DNA of 45,162 bases from contig PLKS01000267.1 in NCBI GenBank assembly GCA_003140665.1, forward strand, positions 9,884 through 55,045. The letters are read 5' to 3'. Of this stretch, positions 24,702-33,040 are shown piece after piece (within the stretch, counting starts at the first letter, position 1; each line of letters opens with the position of its first letter). The stretch is from Opitutaceae bacterium. Its GTDB lineage: Bacteria; Verrucomicrobiota; Verrucomicrobiia; Opitutales; Opitutaceae. The translations under genes were made by a program, and so were the position numbers. The notes below the pieces were generated by a model. The model was not told where the DNA came from, made no database searches, and saw only the letters and a list, made by a program, of their open reading frames with translations.

Positions 24702-26993
24702 ATGAATACCTCCTGTCTAATCCCTGTCCCTGATCTTGGCAGACTAGCGTTAAACCCAAGGCCTTCCCCGCGGTGCCGAGACCTGCTGGTCCTCCTTGCC
24801 TCGCTTTGCCTCGCAACCGAGCTCAGGTGCCAAAGCAGCGACGCGAGCGCCTACACATTCACGACGCTCGCGGGCCAGGCGGGCATGGGCGGCGATGTCG
24901 ACGGAACCGGCGCCTCAGCACGCTTCGCGCGGCCGCAAGGCGTGGCAGTCGACGCGGCGGGAAACCTCTATGTCCTGGACACGGGCAGCGAGACGATCCG
25001 GAAGGTGTCTCCAGCCGGCGTGGTCGCGCCTTTTTCGGGTGTACCCCTCGACCTGCAACCGCCGCGTTCCACGGTGATTGGCACGCCGCCGGTGGATGGC
25101 GACGCGACAACAGCCGAGTTTAGCGGCCTACAAGGCATATGCATCGACAAGAACGGTAATCTTTACGTGACCGACGGCGTGTTTGTCCGCGAAGTCAGCC
25201 CCACCGGGTTGGTCACGACCCTCGCCGGCGGAGCCCAGCCTGGCCCGGGAGGCACGGGCGATGGCTTGGGGAGTGGGGCAAGCTTCAATAGTCCCGAGGG
25301 CATCGCGGTGGACTCCAGCGGAAACCTGTACGTCGCCGACGCTTCCGTCGACCTCATCCGAAAGGTAGACACGACGGGGCGTGTCTCAACGATAGCCGGA
25401 TTCCCGCAGCAGTTCGGTGAAATTGATGGGACGGGGTCGGCGGCCCACTTTGACAATCCCGTCGCAGTGGCCGTTGACGCCAATGGAAACATCTTTGTCG
25501 GGGACGCTTCGGGCTACACCGTACGCAAGGTCACGCCCGGCGGCGTTGTGACGACTGTGGCAGGCTCGAAGAACAACGACGGCACGGCTGACGGCTCCGG
25601 CTCGGCGGCGCAATTCTACCCGATGAATGGCATGGCCATAGATTCCGGGGGGAACCTCTTCGTTACCGAAGCCAACAACACCATCCGCAAGGTCACAAGT
25701 GCAGGGGTGGTCACCACCATAGCAGGAACCTCCAACGTCGGGGGAACCGCCAATGGGACCGGCGCAGCGGCCCTTTTCAACGATCCCTACGGCGTCGCCG
25801 TGGACGCGGCCGGCGACTTGTTTGTCGCGGACTACGACAACGAAACCATCCGGGAGAGTTATGCGGCCTCGGACTCAGAGCCCTCAATAACGACGCAGCC
25901 CGCGGACCAGTCGGTGGCGATCGGCTCAACGACCACCTTCTCGGTCGCGGCGTCGGGCGTGCCCGTGCCAAACTACCAGTGGCTGTTCAACGGGTCGTTT
26001 ATAAGCGGAGCGACGGGCCCGACCCTCACGCTGGCAAACGTCCAGGCCGACAACCTGGGAACCTACTCGGTGATCGTGACGAGCAGCTCGGGCACTGTCA
26101 CCTCGAATTCCGCTGTCCTGTCGAGCCCGGGCGTGGCCCCGGCCACCCCGCCGCCACAGGCAGCATCCAACTTTGCAAACATCTCGACCCGCGCCCAGGT
26201 GGGGCCGGGCGCGCAGATCGAGATTGTCGGGTTCGTGATTTCGGGGCCACCCGGAAGCACCGAGCAGGTGCTCGTTCGCGGGGATGGCCCGTCCATTGGG
26301 GCTTTCGGCGTATTGGGCGTCCTGGAAAATCCGGTCCTCACCCTATTCGACTCGAACGGGAACCAGATCGACACCAACACCGACTGGTCGTCCAGCCCGA
26401 ATGCGGCGCAGATCGCGTCGGCGGCCGCCTCGGTCGGGGCATTTGCACTCTTTCCGGGAGAGGCCGGCGTCTCGGCGGACTCGGCGCTGCTCGTCAACCT
26501 GACGCCCGGCGCGTACACGGCCCAGGTGACGGGTCTCAACAGCACCTCGGGAATCGCGCTCGCCGAGGTCTACCAGGTGGGCACGGGAAACGCCAATCTC
26601 GTCAACATATCCACGAGGGCATTCGTCGGCACGGGGGCCGCCGTCGAGATTGCCGGGTTCGTCGTCCATGGCACGCAGCCGACAACCGTCCTCATTCGGG
26701 CGGTTGGCCCCACGTTGTCGACGTTCAGCGTGAGCGGCGTCCTGGCGCAGCCGACGCTGACCGTGCAGGATGCCTCGGCGAACCCTGTTGCGACCAACAT
26801 GGGATGGTCGACGAACTCGAACGCGGCGGCGATCGCCACCACGGCGGCCGCCGTGGGGGCCTTCGCGCTACCATCGGGGAGCGCCGACTGCGCCCTGCTT
26901 CTCACCCTCCAGCCCGGCAACTATACGGCCACAGTGTCAGGCGTAGGAGGCACAAGCGGGATTGCACTCGTGGAGGCCTATCAGGTCCAGTAG
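24702..26993 (+). CDS. Secreted NHL-repeat beta-propeller protein with Ig-like and C-terminal repeat modules
   Basis: A 763-residue exported protein. After a signal segment (LLVLLASLCLATELRCQ) come about five to six NHL repeats (residues ~55-385), each with a GVAVDAAGNLYVLDTGSETI-like core and VTTVAGS-type ends. They are followed by an Ig-like domain (ITTQPADQSVAIGSTTTFSV; YQWLFNGSF). Then come two copies of a ~125-residue module (NISTRAQVGPGAQIEIVGFV and NISTRAFVGTGAAVEIAGFV), each ending SGIALxExYQV. Such modules are frequent in secreted proteins of Verrucomicrobiota. The ligand is unknown. No Shine-Dalgarno is seen at the ATG. Confidence 0.85.
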   Translation: MNTSCLIPVPDLGRLALNPRPSPRCRDLLVLLASLCLATELRCQSSDASAYTFTTLAGQAGMGGDVDGTGASARFARPQGVAVDAAGNLYVLDTGSETIRKVSPAGVVAPFSGVPLDLQPPRSTVIGTPPVDGDATTAEFSGLQGICIDKNGNLYVTDGVFVREVSPTGLVTTLAGGAQPGPGGTGDGLGSGASFNSPEGIAVDSSGNLYVADASVDLIRKVDTTGRVSTIAGFPQQFGEIDGTGSAAHFDNPVAVAVDANGNIFVGDASGYTVRKVTPGGVVTTVAGSKNNDGTADGSGSAAQFYPMNGMAIDSGGNLFVTEANNTIRKVTSAGVVTTIAGTSNVGGTANGTGAAALFNDPYGVAVDAAGDLFVADYDNETIRESYAASDSEPSITTQPADQSVAIGSTTTFSVAASGVPVPNYQWLFNGSFISGATGPTLTLANVQADNLGTYSVIVTSSSGTVTSNSAVLSSPGVAPATPPPQAASNFANISTRAQVGPGAQIEIVGFVISGPPGSTEQVLVRGDGPSIGAFGVLGVLENPVLTLFDSNGNQIDTNTDWSSSPNAAQIASAAASVGAFALFPGEAGVSADSALLVNLTPGAYTAQVTGLNSTSGIALAEVYQVGTGNANLVNISTRAFVGTGAAVEIAGFVVHGTQPTTVLIRAVGPTLSTFSVSGVLAQPTLTVQDASANPVATNMGWSTNSNAAAIATTAAAVGAFALPSGSADCALLLTLQPGNYTATVSGVGGTSGIALVEAYQVQ

Positions 26994-27067
26994 CGGCGCC
27001 GACGTCCCAAGATAAGCCAAGCGAGAGGATTTACCGTAGGGGTTTTGTCGCCGCGGGCCACGCCGCG

Positions 27068-28315
27068 TTAGGCGTCGAGAACCATGTCGGCCTTCGGCGT
27101 CGCCACGCATGTAAAGCACGTGCCGGGTTCCGGTGGGGATCCGGGCGGCTGCACGTAGGACACTTCGCCCTTCTGGAAGGCAACGACGCATGTGCCGCAA
27201 TTTCCGGCGCGGCAACCCGAAGGGATGGGAATTCCGGCCTCCTCCGCCAGCTCGAGCAGGTTGGCGCAGGCCCCCGTCCAATCCACCTGCTTGCCCGAAC
27301 GCTTGAAGGTGATCGCAAATTTCTTATCGATCGGCATCGGGGGCCGGGTGACGGCTCCCAGTCTCTTGACGCTCGACGGGCCGAATGTCTCGAAATGGAT
27401 CCGACTCTCCGGAACCCCCCAGGCCCCGAGTTCCAGGGTCAGGCCCTCCATCATCGCCCCCGGCCCACACATGTAGAAGTCGAAGTTGTTCGAGGGCAGG
27501 TACCCCTTCATGAAATCGGTCGATACGCGACCGGGCGCGTCGTAGTGCTCGCCGACTACGTCGTCGTCCTTGGGCCGGCTGTAGCAGACAACGAGGTGCA
27601 CGTTCGGATTCTCGAGGCCGATCGTGCGCAGGGTATCGCGCATGATGTGGTCCCCGCTGTTGCGGACTGAGTAGAAGAACCAGATGTCGCGACGGGACCT
27701 CCGCTCGACCAGCGTGTGCAGCATGCTCAGCATGGGCGTCACCCCGATTCCGCCGCCAATCAGGACGATCCCGCCCTCGCCCGCCGGATCGAGGAAAAAA
27801 TGGCCGCCGGGCGCCTTCACGTCGACGATGTCGCCCTCGTGGACGCCATCGTGGAGGTAATTCGACCCCACGCCGGGCGTGGAGCCGTCGGCGGCGGGCA
27901 CCCGCTTAACCGTTATGCGGTAATAGTCGTTCCTGGGCCTGTCCGAGAGGCTGTAGCAACGAATGACGGGCTTGGATTGTCCCGGCGGGCGCAGCTGGAA
28001 GGTGAGGTACTGTCCCGGTATGAATTCCGGAAGCGCCTTTCCATCGTGCGGGATGAGATAGATTGAGCACAGGTCCTCGGCCTCCGTGACCTTGCGCTTT
28101 ACGACGAACTTCCTGAGCCCGTTCCACGGGAGCGATGACCGGCTTCGCAGCAGCCGCATGTCGCGTTCCCCCTGAAGGCGGTTTCGCAGGAGGGCGAGCT
28201 CTAGGTCGTGGCGCTTCCCCTCAAACTTGTCCCGCTTTAGCTGCCGGACGAGCGCTGCCCCCGCTCCCGTGGCGGTGACGGCGATAAGGCATGAACCCAG
28301 AATCTCCAGGATCAT
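27068..28315 (-). CDS. Membrane-anchored FAD/NAD(P) reductase with C-terminal [2Fe-2S] ferredoxin domain
   Basis: A 415-residue flavo-iron-sulfur reductase. It has an N-terminal TM (ILGSCLIAVTATGAGAALV), a charged linker, an FAD-binding domain (PGQYLTFQLRPPG; RCYSLSDRPRNDYYRITVKR), an NAD(P)-binding domain (IVLIGGGIGVTPMLSMLHTL; FYMCGPGAMM), and a plant-type [2Fe-2S] domain. In the last, C368-x4-C373-x2-C376 are followed by C400 or C403. The layout resembles Hmp/NqrF-like reductases with a terminal ferredoxin. It likely passes electrons between NAD(P)H and membrane carriers. It is 7 bp downstream of the beta-barrel gene and belongs to the minus-strand half of the cytochrome cluster. Confidence 0.85.
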   Translation of the reverse strand: MILEILGSCLIAVTATGAGAALVRQLKRDKFEGKRHDLELALLRNRLQGERDMRLLRSRSSLPWNGLRKFVVKRKVTEAEDLCSIYLIPHDGKALPEFIPGQYLTFQLRPPGQSKPVIRCYSLSDRPRNDYYRITVKRVPAADGSTPGVGSNYLHDGVHEGDIVDVKAPGGHFFLDPAGEGGIVLIGGGIGVTPMLSMLHTLVERRSRRDIWFFYSVRNSGDHIMRDTLRTIGLENPNVHLVVCYSRPKDDDVVGEHYDAPGRVSTDFMKGYLPSNNFDFYMCGPGAMMEGLTLELGAWGVPESRIHFETFGPSSVKRLGAVTRPPMPIDKKFAITFKRSGKQVDWTGACANLLELAEEAGIPIPSGCRAGNCGTCVVAFQKGEVSYVQPPGSPPEPGTCFTCVATPKADMVLDA

Positions 28316-28322
28316 TGGACCC

Positions 28323-29789
28323 TCAGAATTTGGCCTCTAGCTCCGAACGCAACCCGTAACTCTTGTCCACGTTTTCCTGGGCCCCGATGAACCCGCCGAA
28401 GATCAGGATCAAATGGCGGCCCATGGCCTGCTGCCAGTTGGCGCCCAGCGCCACCGTCGACTCCCCGGGGCCCTTTGTGTCCGTGCGGGCCCCCAGCTCG
28501 ACGACGAGCTGGTGGCGGCGCTTGGCAAAGTACATCTGGTAGCCGATCGCCGTGCCAATCGTATTGGATGACGCGTTGCTGACAGCCGCCCCGTAACTTC
28601 CGACTCCCACGTTCGCAAAGAGAAGTCCCACCTGGCCAAGAGGGCCTCCGACATCGGGGTCGCGCGCGGCTGAGGAGAAACGGTCGATGCCGACGAACGT
28701 GTCCAGGTAGACGAGGTTATCGGTGTGCGCCGGCGAGTATGAGAGCTGGTTGAAGAGAAGGGTTCCGGTGCTCACCGCGTCCGACTGCTTGTCGATTGCC
28801 TGGGAGGTGACCACCCGCGCCGTGAAGTTAACGAGCTCAAAGCGGCGGGTCATCCCTATGCCGGCATAGAGGCCGTCGCCTCCCGACCGGTCGGGTGCCG
28901 TCACATAGAGGACGTCGAAGTCGACCGTGCTGTCGACGTAGTCAAACGACGAATTGAGCCCGAACATGTGCGCGTCGTCGGCCTTGATGTTGTCGCCCCT
29001 GTCGATGTTGTTCCATGCGTAGAGGGCGGTCACGTGCGCGGCGTTTGAACCGAACAGGAACAGGGACGAGTGGGTGATGCCGATGGCGTCCATCGTGTCG
29101 TTTACCAACAGGCCGTCCTGCAGGAGGAAATTCTGGCGGCCGATGGCGAAGCCGTAGTCCAGGCTCTTCACGTCGTTGGGATCGAGATTCTTGAAAATCT
29201 GGCCGAAGTCGCCCTCGAAGAAGCCGGTGGTCAGCTTTCCGTTGAGCCCGTTCACCCAGTTCCCGTCTCCCGGCTTGAACCTGTAGCCGCTGGACACGCC
29301 GTCGACTGCCTGTCCCTCAGTGTCGAAGGGCCGGAAGCCGACGAGGATGCGCTCTGTCGGCGTCAAATACAGGTTGCCAAAGAGGTCCATGCGGTTGGCC
29401 CACTCGGTCGTCTGGCCCGTGCCCGAGTCGAACGTCTGGAGGGCCGTGAGCACGTCCCCGTAAACGATGAAGACCGGCTGCCAAACGGCCCCGGTCGGCA
29501 TCACGAATCCCGGCGCGATGTACCCGTTGCCCAGGAACGGGTTTTGCCCGATCTCGATAAGGGGAGCGGGGCGGGCGGGGAACGTCCCGGGGGACAGGGG
29601 CGTCGGCTGGTCGGAGTAGCGGCTTGTGTCGACGCTGTTGCTTGTATCGACGCTGCTGTCCGCGCGCGATCCCGTGACCAAGGTGCACGCAATCCCGAGG
29701 GCAAGGATTGGCCGCACGCACGCGCCCAGCCATCCCCGTTTCTTCGGCTTAAGCGCGGCGACCCGCGTCCTAGGTGTTCCTCGTGGCAT
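28323..29789 (-). CDS. Outer-membrane beta-barrel protein of the cytochrome cluster
   Basis: A 488-residue exported protein (hydrophobic segment ILALGIACTLVTGS, then a Ser/Asp-rich mature start with a repeated SVDTSNSVDTS). The body is built of alternating amphipathic strands (ERILVGFRPFDTEGQAVDGV; KSLDYGFAIGRQNFLLQDGL; HQLVVELGARTDTKG) and ends in Phe (LRSELEAKF), typical of outer-membrane barrels. No named family is certain. It lies between the pentaheme cytochrome gene and the reductase gene on one strand. A porin partner in a porin-cytochrome conduit is an inference from this position. Confidence 0.7.
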   Translation of the reverse strand: MPRGTPRTRVAALKPKKRGWLGACVRPILALGIACTLVTGSRADSSVDTSNSVDTSRYSDQPTPLSPGTFPARPAPLIEIGQNPFLGNGYIAPGFVMPTGAVWQPVFIVYGDVLTALQTFDSGTGQTTEWANRMDLFGNLYLTPTERILVGFRPFDTEGQAVDGVSSGYRFKPGDGNWVNGLNGKLTTGFFEGDFGQIFKNLDPNDVKSLDYGFAIGRQNFLLQDGLLVNDTMDAIGITHSSLFLFGSNAAHVTALYAWNNIDRGDNIKADDAHMFGLNSSFDYVDSTVDFDVLYVTAPDRSGGDGLYAGIGMTRRFELVNFTARVVTSQAIDKQSDAVSTGTLLFNQLSYSPAHTDNLVYLDTFVGIDRFSSAARDPDVGGPLGQVGLLFANVGVGSYGAAVSNASSNTIGTAIGYQMYFAKRRHQLVVELGARTDTKGPGESTVALGANWQQAMGRHLILIFGGFIGAQENVDKSYGLRSELEAKF

Positions 29790-29801
29790 CCGGTAGGCCG
29801 G

Positions 29802-31850
29802 TCAGGGGAGCATCGCCACCTTGTGGTCCAGCGGGACGGCGGCCATTTGCGGGGGATCTTTCGGCAGGACGGGTCGCGGCGTCGGCGGCGCCATGATCTC
29901 GGCCTCGGTCGGCTTCCAGTCCAGATGCATCTGCGGGCCATCAAGCGTGACAGTCTTGTCCCAAAGGATCCGGGCCCCGCTGGCGACGCGATAGGCGACC
30001 TCGCGCGGCGACAGGCTGTAGTCAAAGCCGACGCCGGAGATGTCCCTCATCAGGTTAACCGGCACCATCTGCGAGATCATCTTCACCTCGACTTTGTACG
30101 GGGCAAATCCCGTCAGCTGGTCGGCGTCCACGTGGTATTCCGCCCAGCGCGAGCTGAGCGGCGGAAGGATGCGCGCCTGCTTGCGAGCCGAGAATGTCCG
30201 GGCCGCGAGGACGTGCGACCGGGTCTCCGGGCGCACGTAGGGCAGAGGATCGATGGAGTAGTCCGTCGCGAGGACCTGCACGCGCTCGCCCCCCCTGAGG
30301 CTTCGGGTGATGAACTCCGATTGGAGCGAGAAGAGCTGGTCGTCGAAGGGCCTCTCCAAATTGTGCACGTAGGCAGAATGAGTGTCCCTCACGTCCCCGT
30401 TGGGGTCCCGGTCACCGGATATGAAGACCTTCTTGCCGTTGGCGTCCGTGACGGTGACCTGGAGGAACACCAGGCGCTCGGCGTCAAAGCCGGTAGGCGT
30501 CCCATGCCCGTCGGTGTTGTTCGCAACCTCGATGCGGAAGTCCATGCCATGGAAGTCGTTCCTTGTGAGGTCGAACGTATGGAGCTGGTACCCGCGGCGC
30601 AGCAGCTGGTGACGCTGGATGTCGAGGTCGTTGAGGAGCTTCTTTTGCTCGTCGATGATCGCCCGGGCATCATAGCGGTCGTCGATCGCCTTCCAGCGCG
30701 GCGGGAAGACGTAGTTTGCGGGAACGTGGTTCTCGAAGGCGTCCGTGCCCCAGGCCGCCTGGTCGTCGAACGTGAGCCACTCGCGCATCGTGGCCAGCTT
30801 CTGGGCCTTCGTGTTGTGAGGGAAGAGGCCGGGATGGACGATCGAGTAGTCGGGGCCCGCAAACATGTGGTTCGTGCGGGCACGCGTCGGGGTCGGCACC
30901 CCGCCAATCAGGGCCGCCGGACCCTGCGCGAAGCCGGACGCGATGCCCGGCGTCACGCCCATGTGGCATTCCTGGCAAGTCGTGCCCTTCTTGTTGGCGG
31001 GCGAATTCTTGAACTGCGAGAACGCTTCCTCGAGGCGGAAGCCATTGAGGAGGTTGACGTCGTGGCAGCTCCCGCAGAATCCCGAGGTCGTGATGGGATC
31101 AAACTTGAACGCCTCGGTATGGATGGCCCGGCCATTCTGACCCTTGCTCGTCACGACCTTGTACTTATCCGGGTCGCCTAAGACCAGCTTGAGGACCGAG
31201 TCGTCCCTAGGCCCGTAGACCGGGGCGAAAAGGTCGCCCTCAGCGATGCTGGTGCGCCCGCTCACCTTTCCATAGTTATGGGTCACGCGATGGCAGACAA
31301 TGCAGGTGATTCCCTCCCTCGCCGTGGGCGAGCGATCCAGGTTGCTCATATAGACGGACTCCTTGATCTGCATGCCGACCTGGGTATGGCAGCGTATGCA
31401 AAAATCCCCGTTTGTCCCGGAGGTCGACTTCACGATGGTCGCCTGCATCGCGTTGAAAACCGGGCTGAGCTGGGCGTAAGCGTGCGAGGAGACCGACCAC
31501 TCCCGAAATTGGTCAGGATGGCATACCGCGCACGTCGTCGCCGAGGGGAACTTTCCCTCGGTGAACAGACGGGCGTGCTCGTCGGAAGCCTGCTGGGACG
31601 TCAGCTTCTTGGGAGCCTCGGCACCAGCGTTGGCCTTTGGGGCGGGGGCGACGGTCGCGTCACCCAGGTCGTCGTCGGATTTCGATGCCGCCGGAGCCGA
31701 TGCTGCGGGAACGGGGGTGTCACTCAGGTCGTCGTCTGTCTTTGCGGGCTTTGAATTGGTGTCGGCCGCCGCTCGCAATTCCTGGAAAGAGCCGCAGAGG
31801 GCAAGGCCCCCGACGACGCCCAAAAAAGGAAGAATATGGGTGCTTTTCAT
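29802..31850 (-). CDS. Exported pentaheme cytochrome c
   Basis: A 682-residue protein with signal peptide (MKSTHILPFLGVVGGLALCG). A low-complexity segment (residues ~36-80) has two DDDL(S/G)D motifs. Five CXXCH sites sit at residues 107, 151, 183, 259 and 292. The C-terminal ~380 residues lack heme motifs and contain a beta-rich region (FRIEVANNTDGHGTPTGFDA; LVFLQVTVTDANGKKVF) as in some multiheme oxidoreductase relatives. The start is fixed by AAGGAG six bases upstream of ATG 31850. It is divergent from the tetraheme gene and upstream of the barrel gene by 12 bp. Confidence 0.85.
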   Translation of the reverse strand: MKSTHILPFLGVVGGLALCGSFQELRAAADTNSKPAKTDDDLSDTPVPAASAPAASKSDDDLGDATVAPAPKANAGAEAPKKLTSQQASDEHARLFTEGKFPSATTCAVCHPDQFREWSVSSHAYAQLSPVFNAMQATIVKSTSGTNGDFCIRCHTQVGMQIKESVYMSNLDRSPTAREGITCIVCHRVTHNYGKVSGRTSIAEGDLFAPVYGPRDDSVLKLVLGDPDKYKVVTSKGQNGRAIHTEAFKFDPITTSGFCGSCHDVNLLNGFRLEEAFSQFKNSPANKKGTTCQECHMGVTPGIASGFAQGPAALIGGVPTPTRARTNHMFAGPDYSIVHPGLFPHNTKAQKLATMREWLTFDDQAAWGTDAFENHVPANYVFPPRWKAIDDRYDARAIIDEQKKLLNDLDIQRHQLLRRGYQLHTFDLTRNDFHGMDFRIEVANNTDGHGTPTGFDAERLVFLQVTVTDANGKKVFISGDRDPNGDVRDTHSAYVHNLERPFDDQLFSLQSEFITRSLRGGERVQVLATDYSIDPLPYVRPETRSHVLAARTFSARKQARILPPLSSRWAEYHVDADQLTGFAPYKVEVKMISQMVPVNLMRDISGVGFDYSLSPREVAYRVASGARILWDKTVTLDGPQMHLDWKPTEAEIMAPPTPRPVLPKDPPQMAAVPLDHKVAMLP

Positions 31851-32006
31851 GGCGAACTCCTTAAGCCAATGAATTGCGTGAACCTCTGTAGCAAAAAGAC
31901 GAACAAATTTTACGGATACGCGAATTTCTGACCGAAACGACTTTGGCCGATTGTGGCAAATATAGGCTTTAGAAACGCCTCCTCGACCAATATTCTTGAA
32001 AATACC

Positions 32007-33038
32007 ATGGCGCCCCAATTTCGTAGGATCCAACCCCTGAGGTTTTTCGGAATCCTGGCCGGCGTTGCCGGCGCCAGCGTGACCCTCGGTTCCCCGGACC
32101 CGGCAAAGGTGCAAGGCCCCGAGTCGTGCGGCGAATGCCACAAGCAGGAGGTGGAAGCCTGGAAGCTCACGCATCACTTCTCGACATTCAATGACATGCA
32201 CAGGACGGACGACGCGAAGGCGATTGCCGACAAAATGGGAATCCGGCGCGTCAAATCCGAGAGCTTGTGCTTGGATTGTCACTACACGTCGAAGGTGACG
32301 GCCGATGGCCCCGCCGTCATCGCTGGTGTCTCCTGTGAATCCTGCCACGGTGCAGCGCACGACTGGATCAACATCCACAATGACTACGGCAAGGGCTTCA
32401 CGAAGGCGACGGAGCCCGCGGACCACCGCACGGCCCGCCTCGCGGGTGCGCTCAAGGGCGGGATGCTCCGCCCGGACGACATCTATTCCGTGGCGCAGAA
32501 CTGCTACCAGTGCCACATCGTCAAGGACGAGAAGCTCGTGAACGTGGGAGGCCACACGGTGGGCACGGCTGACTTCAGCCTCCTCTCATACAGCCAGGGC
32601 GAGGTGCGGCACAACTTCCTGGACAGCGGCGGGAAGGTGAACGCCGTCGATACGCCCGAGCGCACTCGGATGCTCTACACCATGGGCACCCTGCTGGACC
32701 TTGAATACAGCCTGCGCGCCGTCGCCCGCTCGACGGAGAAGGCGACCTATGCCGTTACCTATGCCCACCGCGTGAAGGCGATCAAGGCGCAGCTCGTGAA
32801 GATCAACGAGCTGGCGCCCACGTCCGAGATTACCGATGTGCTCGCAGCCACGGACAAGATCTCGCTCAAGCTCAACAACGCCGACGAGCTGGACGCCGCC
32901 GCGGACAAGGTACGGGCCCTCGCCAAGGCCTTCGGCGCCGCGCACAACGGCAGCGACCTCGCCGGCATTGATCCCCTCCTTCCCGGTCCGGACACTTACA
33001 AAGGCACCGTCTACCAGCCACCCGCCGCGAAGGGCTGA
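32007..33038 (+). CDS. Exported tetraheme cytochrome c (cytochrome c554-like)
   Basis: A 343-residue protein from ATG 32007 (MAPQFRRIQPLRFFGILAGV, signal peptide). Four CXXCH motifs occur at residues 41, 88, 110 and 166. The CGECHKQEVEAWKLTHHFST arrangement (CxxCH then W-x-x-x-H) matches the cytochrome c554/multiheme-oxidoreductase type. The C-terminal half is helical, without hemes. A GTG start at 31953 is possible but would bury the signal peptide. It opens the plus-strand half of the respiratory cluster, 2 bp from the next gene. Confidence 0.82.
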   Translation: MAPQFRRIQPLRFFGILAGVAGASVTLGSPDPAKVQGPESCGECHKQEVEAWKLTHHFSTFNDMHRTDDAKAIADKMGIRRVKSESLCLDCHYTSKVTADGPAVIAGVSCESCHGAAHDWINIHNDYGKGFTKATEPADHRTARLAGALKGGMLRPDDIYSVAQNCYQCHIVKDEKLVNVGGHTVGTADFSLLSYSQGEVRHNFLDSGGKVNAVDTPERTRMLYTMGTLLDLEYSLRAVARSTEKATYAVTYAHRVKAIKAQLVKINELAPTSEITDVLAATDKISLKLNNADELDAAADKVRALAKAFGAAHNGSDLAGIDPLLPGPDTYKGTVYQPPAAKG

Positions 33039-33040
33039 TC

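Noticed and set aside
25979-27670. 563-codon open frame overlapping the NHL protein and the reductase
   Set aside because: Out-of-frame shadow over two supported genes, composition dominated by Arg and Gly.
29070-31181. 703-codon plus-strand open frame across the barrel and pentaheme genes
   Set aside because: Antisense shadow; the minus strand encodes signal peptides and CXXCH motifs.
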